Positions 1 to 8,553 of a DNA stretch of 64,000 nucleotides are shown in pieces (the first letter of the stretch is position 1; the number at the start of each line of letters is the position of its first letter). This DNA is from Humitalea rosea (GTDB lineage: Bacteria > Pseudomonadota > Alphaproteobacteria > Acetobacterales > Acetobacteraceae). Under the pieces are notes generated by a model, which did no database searches, was not told the DNA's origin, and saw only the letters and a list, made by a program, of their open reading frames with translations. The stretch covers positions 393,387 through 457,386 of the forward strand of contig NZ_QKYU01000001.1 of NCBI RefSeq assembly GCF_003253705.1, written 5' to 3'. The position numbers were made by a program, and so were the translations under genes.

Positions 1-1
1 C

Positions 2-895
2 GAAGCCCTGGCCGGGGCGATCGGCCATCTGACCGAGGTGCTGCTGGCCCAGGCGCCCGCCGCCCATGCCGGCACCGGCGTGGAGGGCGTGCACCAGATG
101 CGCGTCGCCGCCCGCCGGCTGCGCAGCGTGCTGAAGCTGTTCCGGCCGCAGCCGGGCTTTGGCGGCATCGACGCGCCCGCGCTGCGGGCGCTGGACAAGG
201 GCCTCGGCGAGGTCGCCGACCGGCTTGGCCCGGCGCGGGACTGGGATGTGTTCCTGGACGGAATCGGCGCGGCACTCGGCGAGGCGGCGGGGGCGGAGAA
301 GCGCGTCACTGCCTTGCTGCGCGCCGCCGGGGCCGAGCGGGATGCCGCCTATACGGCGCTGAGGGAGGTGCTGGAGGGCGCGCCCTGGCGGCTGCTGATG
401 CTGGATGCGGTCGCCGCCGCAAGGGTGCAGGGCTGGCGCGCCGAGGTCGGCGATGCCGCCTATGACGCACCGCTGGCCCCTTTCGCGGCCGAGGTGATGC
501 GGCGGCGCTGGAAGCGGTTGCGCCATGCGGCGCGGGACATCGAAACCCTGTCGATGGAGGCGCTGCACGCGCTGCGGCTGGATTCGAAGCGGGTACGCTA
601 TGCCGCCGAGGTTTTCACCCCGCTCTGGCCGGGCCGGGAGTCCCGCAAATTCGGCCAGCGGCTGGCTGCGGTGCAGGAAGCGCTGGGCATTGCCAATGAT
701 GGGGCCGTCGCGCGCGATCTCGCGGGGCGGCTGGCGGCGGGGGGGGTTGCGGGCCGTTCGGTGTCGCCCTGGGCCATCGGCCTGCTCGAAGGTTACGCCC
801 TGGCGCGCACCGCCGGGGCGCGGAATGCGGCCATCACAGCGTGGAAAGAGGCCAAGAAAGCCCCGGAATTCTGGAAAATCCCGCCAGAACAATAG
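2..895 (+). CDS. CHAD domain-containing protein, 5' end outside window
   Basis: The reading frame is already open at the left edge (codons run from base 2), so the true start lies upstream. A GTG at 38 is an internal candidate only. The protein is helical with conserved His and Arg residues of the CHAD fold: VHQMRVAARRLRS near the start and a second copy of the pattern, ALHALRLDSKRVRYAAE, around two thirds along. This repeated H-x-x-R-x-x-x-K/R-R-x-R pattern is the CHAD signature. The family binds polyphosphate or other anions through its basic face and is often fused behind a CYTH triphosphatase domain. Such a domain could lie outside the window. Function beyond polyphosphate binding is not predictable. 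Confidence 0.85.
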   Translation, partial: EALAGAIGHLTEVLLAQAPAAHAGTGVEGVHQMRVAARRLRSVLKLFRPQPGFGGIDAPALRALDKGLGEVADRLGPARDWDVFLDGIGAALGEAAGAEKRVTALLRAAGAERDAAYTALREVLEGAPWRLLMLDAVAAARVQGWRAEVGDAAYDAPLAPFAAEVMRRRWKRLRHAARDIETLSMEALHALRLDSKRVRYAAEVFTPLWPGRESRKFGQRLAAVQEALGIANDGAVARDLAGRLAAGGVAGRSVSPWAIGLLEGYALARTAGARNAAITAWKEAKKAPEFWKIPPEQ

Positions 896-975
896 GCTGC
901 CAGATAATTTCAAGCTGACACATCACGTCAACTCGGGCATGGACTCACGATCCCGTGCCGGGTTAGGGATCGGGG

Positions 976-1542
976 GTGCTGAACCGCCGTCGCATCTTCC
1001 GCCCCGCTCAGTCACCCCGCCGTTGGCGGGGGGCAGCGACCCTCCTTTTTGTCGGCGTCCTGGGCGCCGCGTTGACCGGTCTTGGGCTGCCCTCGGCGCT
1101 CATGGGCTCGGCGCCGCGGGAGCAGGACTGGGCCGCACCGGGTGGTGAGGTGCGGGTGGTCGATGGCGACACCCTGCGCCTGCGCGACCGCACCGTGCGC
1201 CTTGCCGGGTTGCTGGCGCCTGAACGCGGCACCCGTTGCACCGATGCCGCCGGGCGTGGCTTCGACTGCGGCGTGGCGGCGGCCGAGATGCTGTCGCGGC
1301 TGCTGCGGGACCGTGACGTGGCCTGCCGCGTGCGCGGGCGGGACCGCTTCGGCCGTGGCCTCGGCCATTGCGTGGCGGCCGAGACCGATCTCAACCTGGG
1401 GTTGATCGGCGCGGGCTTCGCCCTGGCCGATACCGATGCCCCCGTCACCCTCGGCACCGCCGAGGCCCTGGCCCGGCAGCGGGGGCAGGGGCTCTGGGCC
1501 CCCGGCTTCACCACCCCCGAAAGCTGGCACCGCCGCCCCTGA
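976..1542 (+). CDS. Thermonuclease (SNase-like) family protein, membrane-anchored or secreted
   Basis: The 188-residue protein has an N-terminal basic stretch and hydrophobic segment (about residues 20-43, signal or anchor) followed by an SNase-like OB fold. VVDGDTLRL (61-69) and RLAGLLAPE (75-83) match the family's metal- and substrate-binding strands. The start is GTG at 976. A hairpin with 7-bp arms CGATCCC/GGGATCG (948-954, 966-972) lies directly before it and could hide the weak ribosome-binding site, which is an inference. It likely cleaves nucleic acids in the periplasm or outside the cell, but many alphaproteobacterial homologues are untested. The next gene, citrate synthase, has its own leader, so no operon is implied. 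Confidence 0.8.
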   Translation: MLNRRRIFRPAQSPRRWRGAATLLFVGVLGAALTGLGLPSALMGSAPREQDWAAPGGEVRVVDGDTLRLRDRTVRLAGLLAPERGTRCTDAAGRGFDCGVAAAEMLSRLLRDRDVACRVRGRDRFGRGLGHCVAAETDLNLGLIGAGFALADTDAPVTLGTAEALARQRGQGLWAPGFTTPESWHRRP

Positions 1543-1692
1543 CGGGCGGGCCCGGGCCAGGGTCGGTTTTCCCGTTCATCCCCCCCGGATGGACAGCGCC
1601 GCGCTGCGGCGCAATGTAGTGCAATGCAACACGGAGGCGGGGCGGCGATCGCCTGAGAGCGATCCCGGCCCGCCAAGATCAAGGATGCGCCA

Positions 1693-3000
1693 ATGCCCAC
1701 GACCCCCAAGGGTTCCCTGACCGTCACGCTCGATGGCACCAACCGCACGACCACCCTGCCGCTGCTCGGGGGCACCATCGGGCCGGAAGTGGCCGATATC
1801 CGGCGGCTGTATTCGGACCTCGGGGTCTTCACCTACGACATCGGCTATGGCGGCACCGCGGCCACCGAAAGCCGCATCACCTACATCGACGGCGATGAGG
1901 GGATCCTGCTCTACCGCGGCTATCCGATCGAGCAGCTGGCCGAAAACAGCAACTTCCTCGAAGTCTCCTACCTGCTGCTGTACGGCGAATTGCCGAATGC
2001 GGCGCAGATGGCCGAGTTCACCCATGGCGTGACCAACCACACCATGCTGCATGAGCAGATCCGGCGCTTCTTCGAGGGGTTTCGGCGCGACGCGCATCCG
2101 ATGGCGGTCATGTGCGGCGTCGTCGGCGCGCTCTCGGCCTTCTACCACGAGAACCTGGACACCTCCGATCCGCGCCAGCGCGAGATCGCGGCGTTCCGGC
2201 TGATCGCCAAGGTGCCGACCATCGCCGCCTGGGCCTACAAGTACCGCGTCGGCCAGCCGCTGATGTATCCGCGCAACGACCTCGGCTATGCCGAGAACTT
2301 CCTCTACATGCTGAACGCGGTGCCGACCGAGCCGTGGAAGAGCAACCCCGTGCTCTCCAAGGCGATGGATCTGATCATGATCCTGCACGCCGACCATGAG
2401 CAGAATGCCAGCACCAGCACCGTGCGCCTGATCGGCTCCACCGGCGCGAACCCCTATGCGGCGGTCGCGGGCGGCATTGCCGCACTCTGGGGCCCCGCGC
2501 ATGGCGGCGCCAATGAGGCGGTGCTGAAGATGCTGGCCGAGATCGGCACCCCGGAGAACATCCCGGACTTCATCGCCCAGGTGAAGGACAAGGGCAGCCA
2601 CACCAAGCTCATGGGCTTCGGCCACCGGGTCTACAAGAACTTCGACCCGCGGGCGAAGATCATGAAGGAGACCTGCCACGCCGTCCTCGCCGAGCTTGGC
2701 ATCAAGAACGACCCGACCCTGGCGATGGCCATGGAGATGGAGCGGATCGCCTTGGAGGACGACTATTTCGTCAGCCGCAAGCTCTACCCGAACGTCGATT
2801 TCTATTCGGGCATCATCCTCAAGGCGATGGGCATCCCGACCGAGATGTTCACCGTGCTCTTCGCCGTGGCCCGCACCGTGGGCTGGGTGAGCCAGTGGAA
2901 GGAAATGATCGAGGATCCGGCGCAGCGCATCGGCCGTCCCCGCCAGATCTACACCGGCGAGGCCCCTCGCGATTACGCTCCGCTCGATACGCGGGGCTGA
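1693..3000 (+). CDS. gltA: Citrate synthase (type II, hexameric class)
   Basis: The enzyme condenses acetyl-CoA and oxaloacetate to citrate, the entry step of the TCA cycle, in the cytoplasm. The 435-residue length fits the bacterial GltA class. Visible active-site elements are HADHEQN from residue 232, GFGHRVYK with His311, and Asp369 in VDFYSG, plus the oxaloacetate-binding PAHGGANE segment. The ATG at 1693 has an AAGGA ribosome-binding site at 1681-1685. The 5' leader contains a short hairpin GATCGC/GCGATC. The stop codon falls within a short GC-rich tandem repeat (2987-3036), and a strong intrinsic terminator follows at 3128-3159, so it appears to be transcribed alone. Confidence 0.98.
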   Translation: MPTTPKGSLTVTLDGTNRTTTLPLLGGTIGPEVADIRRLYSDLGVFTYDIGYGGTAATESRITYIDGDEGILLYRGYPIEQLAENSNFLEVSYLLLYGELPNAAQMAEFTHGVTNHTMLHEQIRRFFEGFRRDAHPMAVMCGVVGALSAFYHENLDTSDPRQREIAAFRLIAKVPTIAAWAYKYRVGQPLMYPRNDLGYAENFLYMLNAVPTEPWKSNPVLSKAMDLIMILHADHEQNASTSTVRLIGSTGANPYAAVAGGIAALWGPAHGGANEAVLKMLAEIGTPENIPDFIAQVKDKGSHTKLMGFGHRVYKNFDPRAKIMKETCHAVLAELGIKNDPTLAMAMEMERIALEDDYFVSRKLYPNVDFYSGIILKAMGIPTEMFTVLFAVARTVGWVSQWKEMIEDPAQRIGRPRQIYTGEAPRDYAPLDTRG

Positions 3001-3036
3001 TACGCGGGGGCTGGCACGGGGGGGCTGACACGCGGG
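2987..3036. repeat. GC-rich imperfect tandem repeat across the gltA stop codon
   Basis: Three to four imperfect copies of a 13-15 bp unit, roughly ACGCGGGGCTGAT, run from the last codons of gltA (encoding T-R-G-stop) into the intergenic region. The first unit encodes the end of the protein and supplies the TGA. The copies differ by the number of Gs and a few substitutions. It looks like slippage-driven expansion. No function is evident. Confidence 0.6.
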
Positions 3037-3127
3037 AAGGTGGAGATACCGGGCGCCGCACAACCGGATGCCGCGCCCGGCATTCATCCAATTCATCGCC
3101 AAGCGTTAACAATTCATTGATTTTGCT

Positions 3128-3159
3128 CCGCCGTGCCCGATGGGTGCGGCGGTTTTTTT
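3128..3159 (+). terminator. Intrinsic terminator of gltA
   Basis: CCGCCGTGCCC (3128-3138) pairs with GGGTGCGGCGG (3142-3152) as an 11-bp stem with two central G-U wobbles and a 3-nt GAT loop, followed directly by seven Ts (3153-3159). This is the clearest rho-independent terminator in the window. The rest of the 3001-3316 gap holds the tandem repeat upstream and an AT-richer stretch at about 3225-3265 that may carry the promoter of the next gene. No defined promoter boxes could be assigned. Confidence 0.92.
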
Positions 3160-3316
3160 ACGTGCCGCAAGCCCTTCCCCATTCATCCCGGGAGGGCAGA
3201 CCGGCGCCCAACAACCTGACCGAGCATAAATCTATCGCTTTGCGACCGAATTTCCCTTGATAACATTTTCGTGAGGTAGTTTCCTCTGCGTCAAATGGTT
3301 GCAGAGGCCCTCACCC

Positions 3317-3973
3317 ATGCGCGTCAATAGCGAGTTTGTTTTCGTTGCGCCGCCTCGACGTTCCGTGGACAGCCAGGTCCGGGCCAGCCTGGGCACCTGG
3401 CCCCAGCGGCCCCCCGGCTCCGTCGCCTCCCCCAAGCAACCCGGCACCTGGCTGCGCGGCCGGCCCGACCCCGAGCCGGTGCTGCAGCCCTTCCTGAAAT
3501 ATCCGGGCGCGGCCCGGATGCGGACCTTGCCGGACGGGCTGTGGCTGCATTTTGGCAATGACCCGGCCGAGCCCTATTGCGACATCCTCTGCATCGAGGC
3601 CTGCTGCTCGCTCACCAACCTGCTGGACAAGCGCTCACGCTTCGCCCCCAGCACCTCCTCGCTGCTGGCGGTCTGCCCGCTGCCCTGGCTGCTGGCCCCG
3701 GCGCAGAAGGGCGAGACCCTGCCGCGCTGGCGCCAGATCCCGCTGATCCAGGCCGAGCCAACCCGGCATCTCTCCTTGCCGGTGCGGGACATCCGGGTGC
3801 TCTACGGCCTCAAGAAGAGCCATTACAATGGCTTCGCCGCCCATGCGATGCCGCATCCGCACGAGTATTTCTGCCCCATGGACGCGCTGACCGATGTGCG
3901 CGGCGCCGAGAACCCGGCGATGCGGGCGCTGATCGAACGGGCCAGCGCGACCTCCAGCTTCATGGTCCTCTGA
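3317..3973 (+). CDS. Hypothetical protein, Cys-containing, 218 aa
   Basis: No family is recognised. The ATG at 3317 is preferred over a TTG at 3299 because an AGAGG sequence lies 8-10 bases before it. The protein is soluble, with no signal peptide or membrane segment. A proline- and arginine-rich N-terminal third is followed by a compact region with a cysteine cluster (CDILCIEACCSL, about residues 90-101) and a His-rich stretch HAMPHPHEYFC near residue 180. The codon use is like that of neighbouring genes, so it is probably a genuine lineage-specific gene. It stands alone between the gltA terminator and the ABC transporter genes. Confidence 0.7.
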   Translation: MRVNSEFVFVAPPRRSVDSQVRASLGTWPQRPPGSVASPKQPGTWLRGRPDPEPVLQPFLKYPGAARMRTLPDGLWLHFGNDPAEPYCDILCIEACCSLTNLLDKRSRFAPSTSSLLAVCPLPWLLAPAQKGETLPRWRQIPLIQAEPTRHLSLPVRDIRVLYGLKKSHYNGFAAHAMPHPHEYFCPMDALTDVRGAENPAMRALIERASATSSFMVL

Positions 3974-4064
3974 CCACGCGTCACTGAAACGTCACCCCAC
4001 CCCCCTGCCGGGTCACGGCTGAGGGCGCTAGAGGGTTTGGGTTCCAGCCCCGAGACACCCCCGA

Positions 4065-5057
4065 ATGCCCCCCATCCTCCGACGCATTCTCCTGGCCGCG
4101 CTGCTGCTGCCGGCCGCCGAGGCCGCGGCCCAGCCGGCGCCGGTGTCCGGCCCGCTGGTGCTCTATACCTCGCAGCTCGAACCCGATGCCGCCCAGACCG
4201 CCGAGGCGTTCCGCCGCCGCCACCCCGCCGTGCAGGTCGAGTGGATCCGTGGCGGCACCAACCAGATCATGCCGCGGCTGCGCGCCGAGATCGCCGCGGG
4301 CAGCCCCCGCCCCGATGTGCTGCTGCTGGCCGACAGCCTGACCTTCGAGACGCTGAAGGCCGATGGCCGCCTGCGCGCCTCGCCCGAGGTCGATCGCGCC
4401 GGCACCCCCGCCGACCGGCATGACCCGGACGGCACCTATTTCGGCACCAAGCTGATCACCACCGGCATCGTCGCCAATCTGCGTGCGCCCTTCTTCCCCC
4501 GCGTCTGGGCCGATCTGCTCGACCCAAGGGCGCGGAACATGACGGCGATGCCCTCCCCCGCCGTCTCGGGTGCTGCCGCGATCCATGTGCTGTCGCTGGT
4601 CCAGGCGCCGGGGCTTGGCTGGGAGTATCTGACCAAGCTCGCCCAGACCGGGTTGCAGCCGCGCGGCGGCAATGGCGCGGTGATGCAGGCGGTGGCCTCG
4701 GGCGAGCGCGCCTTCGGCATCATCATCGACTACCTGCCGATCCGCGAGGCGGCGCGCGGCGCCCCCGTCCGCTTCATCTTCCCCGAGGATGGCGTCTCGG
4801 CCATCACCGAGCCGGCGGCGATCCTCGCCACCGCGCACAACCCGCGCGCGGCGATCGCCTTCCTCTCCTTCCTGCTGTCGCGCGAGGGGCAGGAACTCGC
4901 CTCCCGCCAAGGCTTCCTGCCCGCCGATCCCACGGTCGCGCCGCCCGAGGGCTTCCCCGATCCCGCGACCATCCGCATCCTGCCGCTCGATGCCCGACGC
5001 GCGCTGGCCGAAAGCGAGGAGACGCTGCGCCGCTTCGGGGCGCTTGTCGGCCAGTAA
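4065..5057 (+). CDS. ABC transporter substrate-binding protein, FbpA/iron(III)-like
   Basis: The 330-residue periplasmic binding protein has a signal peptide (residues 1 to about 23, ending AEAAAQ). The mature part follows the family-1 solute-binding plan: LVLYTSQLEPDA at the start, RPDVLLLADS, a GTKLITTGIVAN hinge strand and a C-terminal GFLPADP. This layout is typical of receptors for ferric iron, 2-aminoethylphosphonate or thiamine. The exact ligand cannot be read. Its stop overlaps the start region of the permease gene by 14 bases, showing an operon. Confidence 0.85.
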   Translation: MPPILRRILLAALLLPAAEAAAQPAPVSGPLVLYTSQLEPDAAQTAEAFRRRHPAVQVEWIRGGTNQIMPRLRAEIAAGSPRPDVLLLADSLTFETLKADGRLRASPEVDRAGTPADRHDPDGTYFGTKLITTGIVANLRAPFFPRVWADLLDPRARNMTAMPSPAVSGAAAIHVLSLVQAPGLGWEYLTKLAQTGLQPRGGNGAVMQAVASGERAFGIIIDYLPIREAARGAPVRFIFPEDGVSAITEPAAILATAHNPRAAIAFLSFLLSREGQELASRQGFLPADPTVAPPEGFPDPATIRILPLDARRALAESEETLRRFGALVGQ

Positions 5058-6660
5058 GGGCCAGGCCGCGGCCCTTGGCTGGCTGCTGCTGATCGGCGCA
5101 TTGCCGCTGGCGCGGCTGCTGGCCGAGCTGTTTCGTGGCGCCGGGCTGCCGGACGACCCCGCCATCTGGCGCGCCGCCGGCCGCAGCCTGGCGCTGGCGG
5201 CGGGAACCACGGCGGTGGCGCTCGCCCTCGGCGTGACCCTGGCGGCGGTGCTGCTGCTGCGCCGCATCCCCGGGCGGCGGGTGCTGCTGTTCGGCGCCAT
5301 CCTGCCGCTGCTGGTGCCACCGCAGGTGATGGCGCTGGCCGTCAGCCAGGCGGCCGGGCCGGCCTCGCCGCTGCTGCTGGCGCTCGGCCTCGCGCCGCCG
5401 CTGGGGGCTGCGAACCTCGCCTATACGCCGGCGGCGATGATGCTGGTGCTGGGGGTGCAATCCGCCCCGCTGGTGCTGCTGGCGATCGCTGCCCTCTGCC
5501 GCCGCCTGCCGGATGAGGCGATGATGGCGGCTCGCTCGCTCGGCTGCACGCCGGGGGCGGCGCTGCGGCGCGTGGCCTGGCCGCTGCTGCTGCCGGGGGT
5601 GCTGGCGGGCGCGGGGCTCGCCTGGATCGCGGCCCTGGGCAATTTCGGCGTCGCGGCCAGCCTCGGCATCCCCGCGCGCTGGCCGGTGCTGACGGTGCTG
5701 CTGTGGCAGCGGCTGGGCACGGGGGGGCCGCAGGCGCTGTCGCAGGCGGCGTCCCTGGCCGTGGTGCTGGCCGGGCTGGCGCTGCCGGGGCTGGCCGCGC
5801 AGGTGTTCGCCGCCCGTAGGCGCCCGCTGCCGGAGGGCCGGCCCTTCGCCCCCCTGCCGCTGCGCGGCGGCGGCGGCGTGGCGCTGGTGGTCGCGGCCTA
5901 TCTGCTGCTGGTGCTGGGCCTGCCGCTGCTGGCGCTGGCGGCGACGGCGCTGGTCCCGGCGCTCGGCATGGCGCTGGGGCTGGAGACGCTGACCGCGCGG
6001 CACTTCGCCGCAGCCTTGGCGCCGGGCGCGCAGACGGCCCGCGCGGTGGCGGTATCGCTGGGGCTCTCGGCGGGGGCCGCCTGCGTGCTGGCGCTGGCCG
6101 CGCTGCCCGTCGCGCTGGCGCTGCGGGCGCGGCCGGTGCGGATCGCCGCGGCCATCGCCGATCTGCCGCAGGCGCTGCCCGGGGCGGTGACGGCGGTCGC
6201 GGCGATCCTGGTGGTGCTGCCCTGGGGCGGGGCGCTCTATGGCTCCACCTGGCTGATCGGCCTCGCCTACCTCACCCGGTTCCAGGCGCTGGCGCTGCGG
6301 CCGGTGGCGGCGGCGGCGGCGCGGCTGGACCCGCGGCTGGATTTTGCCGCGCGGGGGATGGCGGCGGGGCTGTACTGGCGGGCGCGGGCGGTCTGGCTGC
6401 CGCCGCTGGCCCCCGCGCTTGCGGCGGGCGGGCTGGTCGTGACCTTGCTCGCGGTGAATGAGGTGACCGTCTCGGCATTATTGGTCGGCCCCGGGGCGGT
6501 CACCCTCGGGACGCTGGTGTTCAACCTGCAGGATGCGGGGCAGGCGCCGCTGGCGGCGGCGACCTCGCTGCTGGCGCTCGGGCTGGTCGCGGCGCTGATG
6601 GCGGCCGCGACCCTGGCCGGGCGGGGATTGCCGGCCGGCACGCTGCCCTGGCGGCCCTAA
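5044..6660 (+). CDS. ABC transporter permease, double-length (FbpB/ThiP-like)
   Basis: A 538-residue inner-membrane protein with two related halves, each containing a binding-protein-dependent transport domain (about 12 hydrophobic segments in all). EAA-loop-like stretches are visible (ARSLGCTPGAALRRVAWPLLLPG in the first half; a degenerate copy in AARGMAAGLYWRARAVWLPPL in the second). The frame is open further upstream, but the part before 5044 overlaps the receptor gene in another frame, so TTG 5044 is taken as start. No ATP-binding subunit gene lies beside it: the next gene, on the other strand, abuts with no gap. The ATPase must be encoded elsewhere or shared. Confidence 0.85.
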   Translation: MSASKGQAAALGWLLLIGALPLARLLAELFRGAGLPDDPAIWRAAGRSLALAAGTTAVALALGVTLAAVLLLRRIPGRRVLLFGAILPLLVPPQVMALAVSQAAGPASPLLLALGLAPPLGAANLAYTPAAMMLVLGVQSAPLVLLAIAALCRRLPDEAMMAARSLGCTPGAALRRVAWPLLLPGVLAGAGLAWIAALGNFGVAASLGIPARWPVLTVLLWQRLGTGGPQALSQAASLAVVLAGLALPGLAAQVFAARRRPLPEGRPFAPLPLRGGGGVALVVAAYLLLVLGLPLLALAATALVPALGMALGLETLTARHFAAALAPGAQTARAVAVSLGLSAGAACVLALAALPVALALRARPVRIAAAIADLPQALPGAVTAVAAILVVLPWGGALYGSTWLIGLAYLTRFQALALRPVAAAAARLDPRLDFAARGMAAGLYWRARAVWLPPLAPALAAGGLVVTLLAVNEVTVSALLVGPGAVTLGTLVFNLQDAGQAPLAAATSLLALGLVAALMAAATLAGRGLPAGTLPWRP

Positions 6661-7491
6661 TCAGGTCACCAGCGTATAGATCATCCGCGTCGCCGTGATC
6701 GCGAGGAAGATCGCGAAGGCCCGCTTCAGCGCCAGCGGCGGGATGGTATGGGCCAGATGCACGCCCCAGGGCGTCGCCAGCATCGAGCTCGGCACGATCA
6801 GCGCGAAGCCGATCAGGTTCACATAGCCGAAGCTGAACGGCGGCAGCAGCGGATTGCCGAGCCCGGCATAGATCAGCCCGATGCTCGCCGGGATCGAGAT
6901 GATGATCCCGAAGACCGAGGCGGTGGCCACGGCCGCACGGATCGGCGCGCCGAACATCGACAGGATCGGCACGCCAACGGTGCCGCCGCCGATGCCCATC
7001 ATCGCGCTGACCGTGCCGATCAACCCGCCGATGAGCGAGCGCAGCGGCTCGGCCGGGAAGCGGTCCCGCAGCCGGAAGTCCACGCCGGAAAAGCCCATGT
7101 TCGCCGCGACCAGCAGCGAGACCACGGCGAAGACCGCCGTCAGCACCGGCCCGCGCACGAAGATCGCGGCCAGCGTGCCGACCGCGACGCCGACCAGGAT
7201 GCTCGGCCAGAGCTGGCGCAGCAGGACCACATCCATCGTCCCCTTGGCCCGGTGCTTGCGCGCCGACTGGATCGATGTCGGGATGATGGTGGCAAGCGAG
7301 GTGCCGACCGCGAGCTTCATCTGGATCGCTTCCGGCACGCTGAACAGCGGGAAGACGAGAAACAGCACCGGCACGATGACAATGCCGCCGCCAACGCCGA
7401 GGAGACCCGCCAGCGTGCCGGACAGCAGGCCCGTCAGCGCCATGGCCGCCGCGAGACCGGCAAGCCAAACCGGGTCGTTCATATGCTCCAT
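6661..7491 (-). CDS. TauE/SafE family sulfite/anion exporter-like membrane protein
   Basis: The 276-residue integral membrane protein has about eight hydrophobic helices and the family's two glycine-rich repeats, AGLLGVGGGIVIVPVL (about 29-44) and AMMGIGGGTVGVPIL (about 163-177). Family members export or import sulfur-containing anions such as sulfite, sulfoacetate or taurine-related compounds, but substrates are known for few. ATG 7491 is used; ATG 7482 is an alternative with GGAG placed too close. Its stop codon directly abuts the stop of the convergent permease gene. Confidence 0.9.
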   Translation of the reverse strand: MEHMNDPVWLAGLAAAMALTGLLSGTLAGLLGVGGGIVIVPVLFLVFPLFSVPEAIQMKLAVGTSLATIIPTSIQSARKHRAKGTMDVVLLRQLWPSILVGVAVGTLAAIFVRGPVLTAVFAVVSLLVAANMGFSGVDFRLRDRFPAEPLRSLIGGLIGTVSAMMGIGGGTVGVPILSMFGAPIRAAVATASVFGIIISIPASIGLIYAGLGNPLLPPFSFGYVNLIGFALIVPSSMLATPWGVHLAHTIPPLALKRAFAIFLAITATRMIYTLVT

Positions 7492-7509
7492 AAATCGGGG
7501 GTCCCTGTA

Positions 7510-7553
7510 TCTGGAGAAGGGGGATCTGGAGAAGGGGGGTCTGGAGGAGGAGA
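7510..7553. repeat. 15-bp tandem repeat upstream of the first TauE gene
   Basis: Three copies of a 15-bp unit, TCTGGAGAAGGGGGA, begin at 7510, 7525 and 7540, the last diverged to TCTGGAGGAGGAGA. It is in the leader or promoter region of the minus-strand TauE gene, 20-60 bases upstream of its start. Confidence 0.7.
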
Positions 7554-7620
7554 CGCGGCACGGGTTTCGCTAGCCCGTGCCAGGAGGTGCCGCTGCCCGA
7601 AGGCCAGCCGGCGGCCAGCC

Positions 7621-7677
7621 AGCACGACGTGCCGTAGCCAGCACAACGTGCCGTAGCCAGCACAACATGCCGTAGCA
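7621..7677. repeat. 19-bp tandem repeat, three copies, between two TauE genes
   Basis: Copies at 7621-7639, 7640-7658 and 7659-7677 share AGCACAACGTGCCGTAGCC with one or two substitutions each. The array lies in the 296-bp divergent region between the two TauE/SafE genes. The unit holds an imperfect inverted motif (GCACRACGTGC), so multiple protein-binding sites are possible but unproven. Confidence 0.8.
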
Positions 7678-7787
7678 AGAACCCCGCCTACACGCGCCCC
7701 CGCCCGGCGTCACCCGAGGCAGACGCGCGGGCGCCATGCGCGGCCCGCCCCATGGACAGGGCGCATCATGAGGATAAGACCGCCACC

Positions 7788-8546
7788 GTGCTGATCACCG
7801 ACCCCCTGTTCTATCTGCTCGCCATCCCCGCCTTCCTGCTGACCGGGATCAGCAAGGGCGGGTTCGCCTCGGGCGGCGGCAACCTCACCGTGCCGCTGCT
7901 CTCGCTCGTGGTGCCCGCGCCGCAGGCGGCCGGCATCGCGCTGCCCATGCTCTGTGCGATGGACCTGTCCGGGCTGCGCGCGCTCTGGGGCAAATGGAGC
8001 GCACGGGAGATGCGGGCCTTGATGCCCGGAGCACTTCTCGGCATCGCGCTCGGCGGCTTTGCCTTCGGGGTGATGCCGGAGCGCGCGGTGAAAGGCGTGA
8101 TCGGGGGGATAAGCCTGATCTTCCTGGCCCGGACGCTGTGGCAGAAGACCCGGCGGACGCCGCCGCCCAAGGCCGAGCCCTCCAATCTGCGGGGCGGGTT
8201 CTGGGGGCTGTGCTCGGGCTTCACCAGCACCATCGCCCATGCCGGCGGGCCGCCGGTCGCGGTCTACCTCTACCCGCTGGGGCTGGAGCGGCAGCAACTG
8301 GCGGCCACCACCGTCGTCTTCTTCGGCCTGGTCAATTACGTGAAGCTGATCCCCTATTGGTTTCTGGGGGAGCTGAACGCCGAAAACCTGCTGACGGCGC
8401 TGGTGCTGCTGCCGCTGGCGCCGATCGGGGTGAACCTCGGCATCTGGCTGGCGACGCGGGTGAATGAGAAACTCTACTACCGCCTGCTCTACGCCTTGCT
8501 GCTGATCACTGGGGTCAAGCTCACATGGGATGCGATAATCGGATGA
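7788..8546 (+). CDS. TauE/SafE family membrane protein, second copy
   Basis: A 252-residue polytopic membrane protein starting LITDPLFYLLAIPAF after the initiator. The family motif GISKGGFASGGGNLTVPLL is at about residues 21-39 and a second GFTSTIAHAGGPP motif lies near the middle. GTG 7788 is chosen because AGGATAAG lies 9 bases upstream and the resulting N-terminus matches the usual family start. An in-frame ATG at 7752 would add 12 polar residues. It belongs to a different subgroup from the TauE protein encoded divergently at 6661-7491, so it is not a recent duplicate. An Asp/Glu racemase gene follows after 7 bases, probably co-transcribed. Confidence 0.88.
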   Translation: MLITDPLFYLLAIPAFLLTGISKGGFASGGGNLTVPLLSLVVPAPQAAGIALPMLCAMDLSGLRALWGKWSAREMRALMPGALLGIALGGFAFGVMPERAVKGVIGGISLIFLARTLWQKTRRTPPPKAEPSNLRGGFWGLCSGFTSTIAHAGGPPVAVYLYPLGLERQQLAATTVVFFGLVNYVKLIPYWFLGELNAENLLTALVLLPLAPIGVNLGIWLATRVNEKLYYRLLYALLLITGVKLTWDAIIG

Positions 8547-8553
8547 TCATCAG

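Noticed and set aside
1576..3102. A 500-codon minus-strand open frame antisense to citrate synthase
   Set aside because: High GC makes long antisense frames common. The residues are Arg/His/Gly-rich without a recognisable family, while the plus strand is certain gltA.
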